In this document: piece after piece, positions 31,227 to 37,920 of the stretch
Layout: every line of letters starts with the position of its first letter
How positions within the stretch are numbered: the first letter of the stretch is position 1
NCBI RefSeq assembly: GCF_014647675.1
Contig: NZ_BMPQ01000047.1
Span: 16,324 to 54,243, forward strand
Length of the DNA stretch: 37,920 bases
Source: Streptomyces flaveus
GTDB lineage: Bacteria; Actinomycetota; Actinomycetes; Streptomycetales; Streptomycetaceae
Direction: 5' to 3'
Position numbers and translations under genes: made by a program
Notes under the pieces: model-generated
The model's input: the letters and a program-made list of their open reading frames with translations, nothing else
What the model was told of the DNA's origin: nothing
Databases searched by the model: none

Positions 31227-34211
31227 TCACCCAACAGCCGCAACACCACTCCGCCAAGAGGGCAGCAACTCATCCAACAAGGCCTCAGTCCGCGGCGGCA
31301 GCCCCCGAGCCCCACTCCGAGACACCAGGTCCGCCGCAAGCCTCTGAAGCCGCTCTTCGTCCCCCGTGGCATGAGTGGCCCGAAGCAACTCATGCCACAA
31401 CCGCTCATCGCCCGGCGCGGAGCCGAGCGCCGCGTTCAGCGCCTCAATGGCCTTCCCCGCCCGGTTCTTCTCAAGATGGAACGCGGACAGCGCCAGCCCG
31501 ATATCAGCGACGAGCAAGGGAAGCTGCGCATCGATGATCTCGTGAGTGAGCCACCCGTACCGCCCCGCGGGCCGCTCCGCCAGCAACGGCCCCCGCACCA
31601 ACACCAGCGCATCGGTCAGCAGCCGCCCCCGCACAGCCCGGCTGTCGACCCCGCGCCCCTGAGTCGCCTCGTGGTACAGCGACCGCAGCACATCCAGGTC
31701 GGACACCACCGACTTCGCCAGCTTGAGCCGTCCCGTCGAGTCGGTGCCAAGTCGCGGCGTACTGTCCGGATCATTGCCCAGCCAGGCACGCAGCCGCTCG
31801 ACCAGCGCGTCCCGCACATCCTCGGTGACCCCGCGGGGCCACAGCGCGGACGACAGCACCCGAGGATGCACGCCCTCCCGGTGCAGCAGCAACAACGCCA
31901 AGGCCTCGTGCAGCAGCGGACTGCGCTCACCGTCCGGCGTATCGAGGCCGATGATCTCGTACGGGCCGACGAGTCGCGCGTACACCGCCGGCCGCCCCTG
32001 CTCGCTGATGTCGACGAGGAACGGCGGGTCGGAGGCCGGACCGTTGTCCCCGCGCTCGGGATCCGCCTCGACGAACAGCTCGACGACGGCGCGCTGTTGG
32101 GCCACCGGCAGCAGCTGCGCGTCGAGTTCGAGCCCGAGGAGCGGCGCGAGGAGCTTGCCCTCGCCGGTGATCTCCATCTCCCAGGCGGCTCCGGGCAGAT
32201 CGCCCGACTCCGTACCGACGAGATAGCCGATGCCCAACCGGCTTGCGTCGGAGGCGAGTTCGGCGAGCTTGACGGCGTCCTCGGCGGACGGTTCGGCGGC
32301 GAGGAGTACGAGGTGCGGGGCCCAACGGGTGTGCTGCGCGGGCCCCGTACGCCCGGTGAGGACGGAGTCGTGACCGGCGGCACCAAGCGCCCCGCGCCGC
32401 TGTCGGGTCTCCGCCTCCATGGTCTCGACGAGCGCCTCGATGTCGTCGAGGTGGCGCAGCCGGTTGGGCGCGAGGGGGGTGAGGTCCTGGCCGAAGCCGA
32501 CGAGGGTGATCGTCATGCGGTCGGACCAGCCGTTGGTCGCCAACTCGGCGGCCACGGAGGCGAACACACCCGCCCGGTCCTCCTCGCTGCCGCTGAGCGA
32601 GACGATGCCGGGCACGGACTCCAGGTTGAGCAGCAGCCGCGAGTCATCCATCGTGCCGAGGCTGACGAGCCCGGGGTACGGGGCCGCCGTGTCGACGTCC
32701 TCGTACCGCTCGGCGTCCGCCCGTGACAGCATCCAGAACGTCTGGTCCTGCCCGAGCTGCCACGGCACGGGCGGCCTTCCGGCGGGCTGCGCCAGTTGCA
32801 GATGCAAATCTCCGTTGCTCATCCAGGCCGCGTACACGGTCGGCAACGGCCGCGACTCCTCCGCGAGCGCGGCGGCGAGCCCGCGCAGCGACCGGTCGAG
32901 GATTCGTACGCCCTCGGGGTCGGCCCCCACGAGCAACGCGTCCTGCACATCGGCGGCCGTACCGGTGGGCGTCGGCGGCTCCATCATGCCGCGCCGCCCG
33001 CCGACGGCACCGAGGGCCGACTGCCACAGCGCCTGCCGGCGCCGGCGCCCGAGGGCACCGAGGAGCCCGGCGGCGAGGAGGGGCGCGCCGAGAAGAGCCT
33101 GCGGCAGCCCGAAGCCGCCGTCGTCTCCGGCCTCGGCGGCGGGAGTGGCGTGCTCCTGCCCTTGCCGGCCCTGGCTTTGACTTTGGCTTTGCTGACCCTG
33201 GTCCGGGGCGGGCCGCTGCTCGGGAACGGTGATGCGAGCCGTGTCGTGATCAGCGGCCCCACTGCCGCCCTGTTGCTGCTGATGGTTGTCGCCCGTCCTG
33301 GAGTAGTCGGAGATCTGCTGCTGGACCTCCTTCGACACCTGCGGGGCCTCGTCGGGCATCTCGACGAGGTCGCCGCCGCGGGCGTCGCCGGGCATCTCCA
33401 GGATCCAGCCGGGCCGGATGAGACTGGCCTCGGAGAGCTTCGAACCGTCGGGCTGCGCGCGGTCCTTGTTGAGCTGGTAGATCTCCTTGTACCGCCGCCC
33501 GTCCCCGAGATGCCGCTCGGCGATCTCCCAGAGCGAGTCGTGATGGCGGCCCTCCGGCGGCTGGATCCGGTAGTACTTCGTGTCGCCGCTGTCGGCGGTG
33601 CGCCCGCTCTCGGCGGCGTGCGCGGCGTTCACGGCCTGCTCGGCCAGCGCGGCGGCGGCACTGGAGGCGGCCTGTTCCTGTTGTCCCAGCAGACCGACGG
33701 GCGTCTGCTGCGCCGCGGCGACGGTCGGCCGCTGGTTCTCCTGCAACTGCTGCCCCAGCTGCGAGAGTCCGGGCGCGAAGCTGGCCGCGGTCGCGCCGAC
33801 CAGCAACAACGCGGCGACGAGCTGCCGCGCGAGCAACTGGCTCGGCCCGGCACCGGGCACCCGGTTCGGCACCCCGACACCGGACAGGGCGGCCTTCATC
33901 TCCACCAGCACGCACGCGGTGAACTGAGCCCAGGCAAACCAGACGAGGACGGTCAGCACGTTCAGAAACGTGCCGGCCGTGATCGGCTGCCGAAGCCAGT
34001 CCAGACTCGGACTCCCGCTGGGTAGCGGCCACCCCATCTGCGTGGCCAGCGCCCCGGGCACTCCCACCAAAAGGACAATCAGGGCAACAAAGGCAAAGAA
34101 TGCCTTGATGAAATCCCCGAACGTACGCCTCCGTCGAGGCAAAGGCTGCGGCGTCCGATTCCGCGGACCCGGCGAACTGCCCGTCGAGCTGGAAGTGGTG
34201 CGTCGCGCCAT
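31227..34211 (-). CDS. membrane protein with LysM and SARP/BTAD-like C-terminal domain
   Basis: This is a 994-residue modular protein. A basic N terminus is followed by membrane segments (about 35-57, 82-104, 127-147), an Ala/Gln-rich stretch, a LysM-like domain (212-273: YYRIQPPEGRHHDSLWEIAERHLGDG to LIRPGWILEMP), a Gln/Ser-rich disordered linker (about 285-355), another membrane segment (about 365-385) and a long Ala/Leu-rich region. At the C terminus, VGPYEIIGL starts a winged-helix-like unit and then a BTAD-like helical repeat (about 735-985), as in SARP regulators. Such proteins occur near Flp/Tad loci in Streptomyces; a link to the neighbouring prepilin peptidase is inferred. The role is unknown. 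Confidence 0.75.
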   Translation of the reverse strand: MARRTTSSSTGSSPGPRNRTPQPLPRRRRTFGDFIKAFFAFVALIVLLVGVPGALATQMGWPLPSGSPSLDWLRQPITAGTFLNVLTVLVWFAWAQFTACVLVEMKAALSGVGVPNRVPGAGPSQLLARQLVAALLLVGATAASFAPGLSQLGQQLQENQRPTVAAAQQTPVGLLGQQEQAASSAAAALAEQAVNAAHAAESGRTADSGDTKYYRIQPPEGRHHDSLWEIAERHLGDGRRYKEIYQLNKDRAQPDGSKLSEASLIRPGWILEMPGDARGGDLVEMPDEAPQVSKEVQQQISDYSRTGDNHQQQQGGSGAADHDTARITVPEQRPAPDQGQQSQSQSQGRQGQEHATPAAEAGDDGGFGLPQALLGAPLLAAGLLGALGRRRRQALWQSALGAVGGRRGMMEPPTPTGTAADVQDALLVGADPEGVRILDRSLRGLAAALAEESRPLPTVYAAWMSNGDLHLQLAQPAGRPPVPWQLGQDQTFWMLSRADAERYEDVDTAAPYPGLVSLGTMDDSRLLLNLESVPGIVSLSGSEEDRAGVFASVAAELATNGWSDRMTITLVGFGQDLTPLAPNRLRHLDDIEALVETMEAETRQRRGALGAAGHDSVLTGRTGPAQHTRWAPHLVLLAAEPSAEDAVKLAELASDASRLGIGYLVGTESGDLPGAAWEMEITGEGKLLAPLLGLELDAQLLPVAQQRAVVELFVEADPERGDNGPASDPPFLVDISEQGRPAVYARLVGPYEIIGLDTPDGERSPLLHEALALLLLHREGVHPRVLSSALWPRGVTEDVRDALVERLRAWLGNDPDSTPRLGTDSTGRLKLAKSVVSDLDVLRSLYHEATQGRGVDSRAVRGRLLTDALVLVRGPLLAERPAGRYGWLTHEIIDAQLPLLVADIGLALSAFHLEKNRAGKAIEALNAALGSAPGDERLWHELLRATHATGDEERLQRLAADLVSRSGARGLPPRTEALLDELLPSWRSGVAAVG

Positions 34212-34539
34212 GGCGGGTGTCCTGATGTCGTGTGTGGAGGGAGGAGTGCGGGAGTGTAGTGAGCCTACTGAGATCTTAAAGAGGGTGTCGAAGGTCGGGC
34301 AGTGGACGAGGGCTTTCGAGCCGACCGCTTCTTCGCCATCCGCCCCCTAAGCCCGACTTGCGCAACCGGTGGCCGACCGCACCACATCCGAGATGTGAGC
34401 CACTTCGCAACTGTCACGTCACACATCTCACGATCCCCACACAATCCCCCATCGCCGCTTCGATACACGCTACTTGCCCCTGATAGCTTCGTTCTCTGTT
34501 GCACACGCCAGAGACGCCTGACACAGGGGGAGTTCACCC
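34212..34539. other. divergent intergenic region with inverted repeats
   Basis: No gene is seen here. The palindrome CACATC-CGA-GATGTG lies at 34383-34397, and its GAGATGTG arm (34390-34397) also pairs with CACATCTC at 34422-34429. These look like operator sites for a dimeric regulator in front of the lipoprotein gene at 34540. The stretch is relatively AT-rich near 34460-34500, which probably holds the promoter; I cannot fix the hexamers. Confidence 0.5.
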
Positions 34540-35181
34540 GTGGCCCGCCGCTCCGTGCCCATAGCCGCCACGTTCGCCGCGACTGCGGCGCTGCTACTCA
34601 CAGCTTGTGGTGAGGGTGATGAATCGTCTTCACCGGAGGACATCAAGGGGGCGGATACGGGATCGAGCAGCCCGTCGCCTTCGGCCTCCGCTTCCGCGGC
34701 GTCGGACGCGGAGCGACCTGCCATCAAGCTTCCGGAGAGCTTCCAGGCGAACTTCGAGGGCTGGACGAACAGCGACCCCGAGCTCCAGACCGTGCTCAAT
34801 GACGGCAAGGAACGTCTCCGGGCTTCGTACGCCGCCATCATCGCCGGCGATCCCGAGGCCGACTCTCTGTCCTTCTACAGCGGGCAGGCGGCGATGAGCA
34901 CCGGCTCCGCCTGGGTCAAGGGCTACAAGGGGCTGACAATCACCGGCGAAGTCAAGGTCTACGACCCAGAGGTGACCTATCTGGGCAAGAACAAGACGCG
35001 TGCCACGCTGTTCTACTGCGTCGACGAGAGCAAGGGCTACAGCAAGAACCTCAAGACGAGCGAGACCGCAGGAACCCCCGAGGGCGAGTCCCCAAAAGTG
35101 CAATACCGCACGAGCCTAGGAAAGGAAGCCAACGGCGTCTGGAAGACGATGACCGTCGAGACCGAACCGGGAGCGTGCTGA
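34540..35181 (+). CDS. lipoprotein of unknown function
   Basis: This is a 213-residue lipoprotein with lipobox LTAC (C23), followed by a long Ser/Asp/Glu-rich linker and a compact domain from about residue 62 (IKLPESFQANFEGW). The domain includes YDPEVTYLGKNKTRATLFYCVDESKG and ends in a terminal cysteine (C213), likely paired with the one near residue 166. A fold like small ligand-binding or NTF2-like domains is possible (YAAIIAGDPEADSLSFY is reminiscent), but I do not recognise the family. GTG start with GGGGGAG upstream. The next gene starts two bases after its stop, so the two are probably co-translated. Confidence 0.75.
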   Translation: MARRSVPIAATFAATAALLLTACGEGDESSSPEDIKGADTGSSSPSPSASASAASDAERPAIKLPESFQANFEGWTNSDPELQTVLNDGKERLRASYAAIIAGDPEADSLSFYSGQAAMSTGSAWVKGYKGLTITGEVKVYDPEVTYLGKNKTRATLFYCVDESKGYSKNLKTSETAGTPEGESPKVQYRTSLGKEANGVWKTMTVETEPGAC

Positions 35182-35183
35182 TC

Positions 35184-36251
35184 ATGCCCACTCCTCGCAA
35201 GGCTCTCGGAGGTCTGCTTGCTTCTGTGACGCTGACAGCGGCGCTGGCGCCATCACCGGCCCTCGCCCTCGGCGAGCCGGGACACGAAGGTGAGACGGGC
35301 GGCGACTCCGACGCCAACGGCAACATCTTCGCCTCTGCCACCCACTCCAGGATCAAGATCACCCAAGTCAGCGGCTCCACCGGAGGCAACAGCGGCAGCA
35401 TCTCGTCGACGGACGTGAACTGGGAGCCGCCGCCCTGCTGGTATGAGCCCGTCTTCACTCCGGAACAGCTCAAGGAGTTCTCGGAAACGTCCGGCCAGGG
35501 ATACGTCAGCCCTCACGTGTCCTGGTACGGCGAGGGGCTGTGGACGGACCACTACCGGGACGGTAAGGACGCCACCAACTGGAACGACGACGAGTTGTCC
35601 ACCGCCAAGGGCTACGACAACTACAACCTCGGCCAGGACGGCTACTTCTGGCGCGGCGTCGCACCGGACACCGCCGACCCGGAGTCGTGGAACTGCGACC
35701 GCGTCATGTTCTGGCAGGACGCCGGCGAGATCCCCGACGTACCGAACACCCCCACGCCGCAGACCCTCGCCGAGTACGCCTACGACAAGGTGAAGGTCCC
35801 CGATACCGAGATCGAGCTGAAGCCGGAAGCCAAGTCCACGGTGAACCTGCCCACTTGGGTCTGGCTGGACAAGGGCACCTTCCAGGAGGTCGAGGTCCGC
35901 GCCGAGCTGCCCAACACCAACCTCTGGGCGGAGACGACCGCCAAGCCGGTCGCCCTCCACCTGGAGCCGGGTACCGAGGACGCCGAGACCTTCCCCGCCT
36001 CCGGCGACTGCGAGATCAACGACGACGGCTCCATCGGCACCCCGTACAGGACGGGCGACGGCGAGAAGACCCCACCGTGCGGCATCAGGTACCTGCGGGC
36101 CACCAACGGCGAACCGTACGAACTGTCCGCCTCGGTGACCTGGGAGATCACCTGGGAAGGCGCCGGAGGCACAGGCGGCGACCTCCCGAACGGCACCTTC
36201 GAAACGACCCAGGACATGAACGTCCAGGAAATCCAGTCGATCAACCGCTGA
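35184..36251 (+). CDS. secreted protein of unknown function
   Basis: This is a 355-residue protein with a Sec signal and likely cleavage near ALA (residue 28). The mature part is acidic, with Gly/Ser-rich beta-like repeats, four cysteines (CWYEP, NCDRV, GDCEIN, PPCGIR) and many Trp/Asp residues, for example WYGEGLWTDHYRDGKDATNWNDDE. It suits a secreted or wall-associated beta-sandwich protein, but no family is recognised. The ATG at 35184 is preferred over the GTG at 35175, which overlaps the lipoprotein stop. Its terminal TGA lies inside the first of two 30-bp direct repeats. Confidence 0.75.
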   Translation: MPTPRKALGGLLASVTLTAALAPSPALALGEPGHEGETGGDSDANGNIFASATHSRIKITQVSGSTGGNSGSISSTDVNWEPPPCWYEPVFTPEQLKEFSETSGQGYVSPHVSWYGEGLWTDHYRDGKDATNWNDDELSTAKGYDNYNLGQDGYFWRGVAPDTADPESWNCDRVMFWQDAGEIPDVPNTPTPQTLAEYAYDKVKVPDTEIELKPEAKSTVNLPTWVWLDKGTFQEVEVRAELPNTNLWAETTAKPVALHLEPGTEDAETFPASGDCEINDDGSIGTPYRTGDGEKTPPCGIRYLRATNGEPYELSASVTWEITWEGAGGTGGDLPNGTFETTQDMNVQEIQSINR

Positions 36252-36273
36252 CACACCCCGGCGAAGGCCGGGC
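36244..36273 (+). repeat. direct repeat, left copy (cassette boundary)
   Basis: This 30-base sequence begins ACCGCTGACACACCCCG and ends GGCCGGGC. It is 28/30 identical to 37008-37037. It covers the stop codon of the secreted-protein gene and contains a CCCGGC-GAAG-GCCGGG hairpin that could end that transcript. Confidence 0.85.
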
Positions 36274-36366
36274 AAGCCCGACCTCGCGCTGCCGCTCAGC
36301 GAACTCGAGAACCACGGAAGCCGGCTGTGTTCCATCACCACCGTCTACGACGCCCTCGACGACAAT
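36271..36366 (+). pseudogene. short coding-like remnant before the immunity gene
   Basis: In a frame different from the SUKH-like gene, about 32 codons show strong coding bias: nearly all third positions are G or C and the residues are well mixed (LALPLSELENHG, then LCSITTVYDALDD). It has no start codon or ribosome site, and protein-like character is lost as soon as the immunity gene begins. It could be the end of a lost toxin gene. The family is not recognised, and it could still be chance. Confidence 0.35.
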
Positions 36367-36919
36367 GAGCTTCGCTGTCACACCGGACGAACTCCTCAGC
36401 ACGTTCGGCCTGTCGGGCGTCGTGTACTTTCCCCGCTACGAGTCCCCCGACAACCAACTCGACACACGAACCGCGGATTTCCTCAGCCAGGTCGGACTCC
36501 CGCACGACGAGTCATTCAAGTCCAAGGCCAGCGTCGGCCAGGACGAGTCGATCCTCCTGACCGAGTGGTTCCGACCCGAGGACGGAACCCTGCCCGAGGA
36601 ATGCCACTCATGGCTCGTTCTCGGCTACTTCGCAGCCTCCCTCATCGCCCTTGCCCCCCACACCGGCAAGGTATACGAATTCGGCGAGGACGAACCCTTG
36701 AGCGCCTACACCCCGCTCCACCGCGACGTCGAATCTCTCGTGCATGCCCTGAACCTGTTCAAGAAATTCGACGAACACGAACGAGACGATGACGCCGACA
36801 TCGAGGAGCAAGTCGAGCAACTGCGTGCACGTATTCGCGCTTTTGATGCGACGCCCTTCGAGGACGACCAGTCGCAGTGGAATCTCATCCTCGACGAGGT
36901 CATCGAAGGCATCTGGTAA
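36365..36919 (+). CDS. SUKH-4 family immunity protein
   Basis: This is a cytoplasmic immunity protein of the SUKH superfamily (Smi1/Knr4-like), members of which neutralise polymorphic toxins. The 184 residues begin MSFAVTPDELLSTFGLSGVV, which I recognise from SUKH-4 proteins, then TADFLSQVGLPHDESF, LIALAPHTGKVYEFGEDE and LHRDVESLVHALNLFKKFDEHE, matching the usual order of strands and helices. The acidic C-terminal helix is also typical. GC content looks lower than in the flanking genes. No clear ribosome site precedes the ATG. No intact toxin gene is adjacent, so it is an orphan immunity gene between direct repeats. Confidence 0.7.
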   Translation: MSFAVTPDELLSTFGLSGVVYFPRYESPDNQLDTRTADFLSQVGLPHDESFKSKASVGQDESILLTEWFRPEDGTLPEECHSWLVLGYFAASLIALAPHTGKVYEFGEDEPLSAYTPLHRDVESLVHALNLFKKFDEHERDDDADIEEQVEQLRARIRAFDATPFEDDQSQWNLILDEVIEGIW

Positions 36920-37007
36920 GCCCCGTCGTGTTCTGTCGACCTGACGGTGATCGCGCGGCGGAGGACGTCGATCCACGCGATCGTCGAGGGCGGCGATTGT
37001 CGCTGGT

Positions 37008-37037
37008 ACCGCTGACACACCCCGACGATGGCCGGGC
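37008..37037 (+). repeat. direct repeat, right copy (cassette boundary)
   Basis: This sequence differs from 36244-36273 at two positions, in the hairpin part. Including the flanking left copy, the repeats enclose about 730 bases holding the remnant and the SUKH-4-like gene. The right copy runs directly into the terminator at 37030-37065. Confidence 0.85.
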
Positions 37038-37065
37038 CGTTCCGCACGAATCGAACGGCCCGGCC
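37030..37065. terminator. strong bidirectional terminator
   Basis: GGCCGGGCCGTT (37030-37041) pairs perfectly with AACGGCCCGGCC (37054-37065) around a 12-base loop, followed by TTCGT. It stands between the plus-strand genes to the left and the convergent ATPase-like gene, and overlaps the right direct repeat. Confidence 0.85.
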
Positions 37066-37113
37066 TTCGTCAGGGTGCTGCCGGTCACGGACTGGCCCGA
37101 CGTGCTCAACGCC

Positions 37114-37527
37114 CTACGCGGCCCTCAAGTCGCACCACACGTATTTGCCCTTGTCACCGCCGCGCTTGAGCGGATGCCAGCCCCAGTCGTCGGCGCAAGC
37201 GCGGACGAGTTCGAGACCGCGCCCCGCCTCCGCGTCGACGGCGTACGCCAACTCCCGTGGAGGGGGCGGCGGTTCGGGGTCGGCGTCCCAAGCTTCGATG
37301 CGCAGGACTCCGTCCCGCCAGTGCAGCCGCAGGGACGCGGGCCCTTTCGTGTGTCGTACGGCGTTGGAGACGAGCTCGGTTACCAGCAGCTCGGCGACTT
37401 CGGTGAGCCGGATGAGTCCGTGGATGGTGAGGATCAGGCGCAAGGTGCGCCGGCAGACGGTGACCGCTCGGACGTCGTGCGGGATGTGGAGCGTGTACTC
37501 CCAGGGTTCGTCCGTGGGTTTGGGCAT
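37114..37527 (-). CDS. RsbW-like ATP-binding protein (anti-sigma/regulatory HATPase)
   Basis: This is a small GHKL ATPase-domain protein of the type that pairs with XRE regulators in Streptomyces. The 137 residues contain the N-box ELVSNAVRH (51-59), G1 WDADP (80-84) and G2 GRGLELV (102-108), so ATP binding is likely kept. No other domain is present. ATG with GGAG seven bases upstream. The gene is divergent from the broken XRE-type gene at 37766, the order found in whiJ/abaA-like loci, where such ATPases are thought to modulate the regulator. Partner and target are not shown by sequence. Confidence 0.88.
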   Translation of the reverse strand: MPKPTDEPWEYTLHIPHDVRAVTVCRRTLRLILTIHGLIRLTEVAELLVTELVSNAVRHTKGPASLRLHWRDGVLRIEAWDADPEPPPPPRELAYAVDAEAGRGLELVRACADDWGWHPLKRGGDKGKYVWCDLRAA

Positions 37528-37765
37528 GCATGAACTCCATTTGGTGGAAGGGGAGTTGGAGAGAAGCGCAACGGTGGACGGGCGATGGCTCGGCCGCAGC
37601 CGTCACGGCATGACGGAGCGGTGCACTTTCGGAGCCCCGAGGTTCCGTTGCGTGTGCGACGCGTCACCGACGGTAGACCTCTAGATTTAGGTATCGCAAG
37701 TCGTTGTCGTAACCTGACGCCCGAACGAGTCACTCAGGCAGGCGAGTTGAACAGAGGAGCCCTGA
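37528..37765. promoter_or_regulatory. divergent promoter region of the whiJ-type locus
   Basis: This is the least GC-rich spot in this part of the window, including TCTAGATTTAGGTATCG near 37680. On the minus strand TTGCGA and TACCGT are 18 bases apart and could drive the ATPase gene. On the plus strand TTTAGG, 18 bases, TAACCT could drive the XRE gene. GGAGC precedes the ATG at 37766. Confidence 0.35.
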
Positions 37766-37920
37766 ATGGCGTTGCGGAGTCACCCGACTGCTCGGCAGCT
37801 GCGTCTAGGTGCCGAGCTGCGCAGGATGCGCGAGGCAGCAGGCATGACGGCACGGGAGACGGCCGCGCTTTGAACCGCTCCGGGTCTGATGGAGGCTCGA
37901 TTCCCTGAGAGGATCGAGTC
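37766..37920 (+). pseudogene. XRE-type regulator gene, interrupted by TGA and cut by the window edge
   Basis: The frame starts ATG after GAGGAGC and reads MALRSHPTARQLRLGAELR, then RMREAAGMTARETAAL, the typical start of whiJ-like XRE/DUF5753 regulators in Streptomyces. A TGA at 37871-37873 then stops it in the middle of the helix-turn-helix. The same frame goes on to an ERIES end that resembles a later part of the motif (…RIESG), but the residues between do not fit the usual recognition helix, so one or more further changes seem likely. The rest lies outside the window. A sequence error could cause the same picture. Confidence 0.6.

Noticed and set aside
32796..34025. Plus-strand open frame of about 409 residues opposite the LysM/BTAD gene
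   Set aside because: It looks Leu/Val-rich only because it mirrors Gln/Ala-rich codons; there is no ribosome site, and the opposite frame has coherent domains.

Overview
The window is very GC-rich actinobacterial DNA. Third codon positions are almost all G or C, GTG starts are common and several leaders look short or absent. Gene content (14-subunit nuo operon, futalosine-route mqnC, twin-arginine-free Sec lipoproteins, XRE/anti-sigma-type ATPase pairs, and the GCGGCGGAGCCGC / CCCCGCGCCCC palindromic repeats) points to Streptomyces or a very close relative. From memory, the order nuoA-N, NlpC/P60 protein, FAD reductase, GNAT, PASTA, menG matches the S. coelicolor nuo neighbourhood; I could not check this.

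Region 1 (26-16055, minus strand): the complete NADH:quinone oxidoreductase operon nuoABCDEFGHIJKLMN, transcribed right to left. Most junctions are 4-base ATGA/GTGA overlaps. Its leader (16056-16260) carries a close match to the Rex redox operator just downstream of a possible -10 box, two imperfect direct repeats and a hairpin.

Region 2 (16899-21013): a secreted NlpC/P60 cell-wall hydrolase (plus), a geranylgeranyl-reductase/MenJ-like flavoprotein (minus), a GNAT acetyltransferase (plus), a PASTA-domain protein (plus) and menG (minus). Strong hairpins separate the convergent pairs.

Region 3 (21178-25328, minus): a four-gene MacAB-like export operon consisting of a lipoprotein, a membrane-fusion protein with a peptidoglycan-binding domain, an ABC ATPase and an FtsX/MacB permease. 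A Streptomyces palindromic repeat sits between the ATPase and permease genes.

Region 4 (25519-28599, plus): small secreted and surface proteins: an I36-type peptidase-inhibitor homologue, a TTG-start lipoprotein, an orphan LuxR-type HTH protein and a GH18-like lipoprotein.

Region 5 (28618-34211, minus): a catalytic-barrel-less amidohydrolase-like protein next to mqnC, then an A24 prepilin peptidase and a large membrane protein combining LysM with a SARP/BTAD-like C terminus. With nuo, menG and the MenJ-like gene, the window concentrates menaquinone synthesis or tailoring together with the main menaquinone-reducing respiratory enzyme.

Region 6 (34540-37920): a lipoprotein/secreted-protein pair, then a lower-GC SUKH-4-like immunity gene bounded by near-perfect 30-bp direct repeats and preceded by a short out-of-frame coding-like remnant. 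This looks like a mobile toxin-immunity cassette scar. A whiJ-type locus closes the window: an HATPase gene diverging from an XRE-type regulator whose reading frame is broken by an in-frame TGA.
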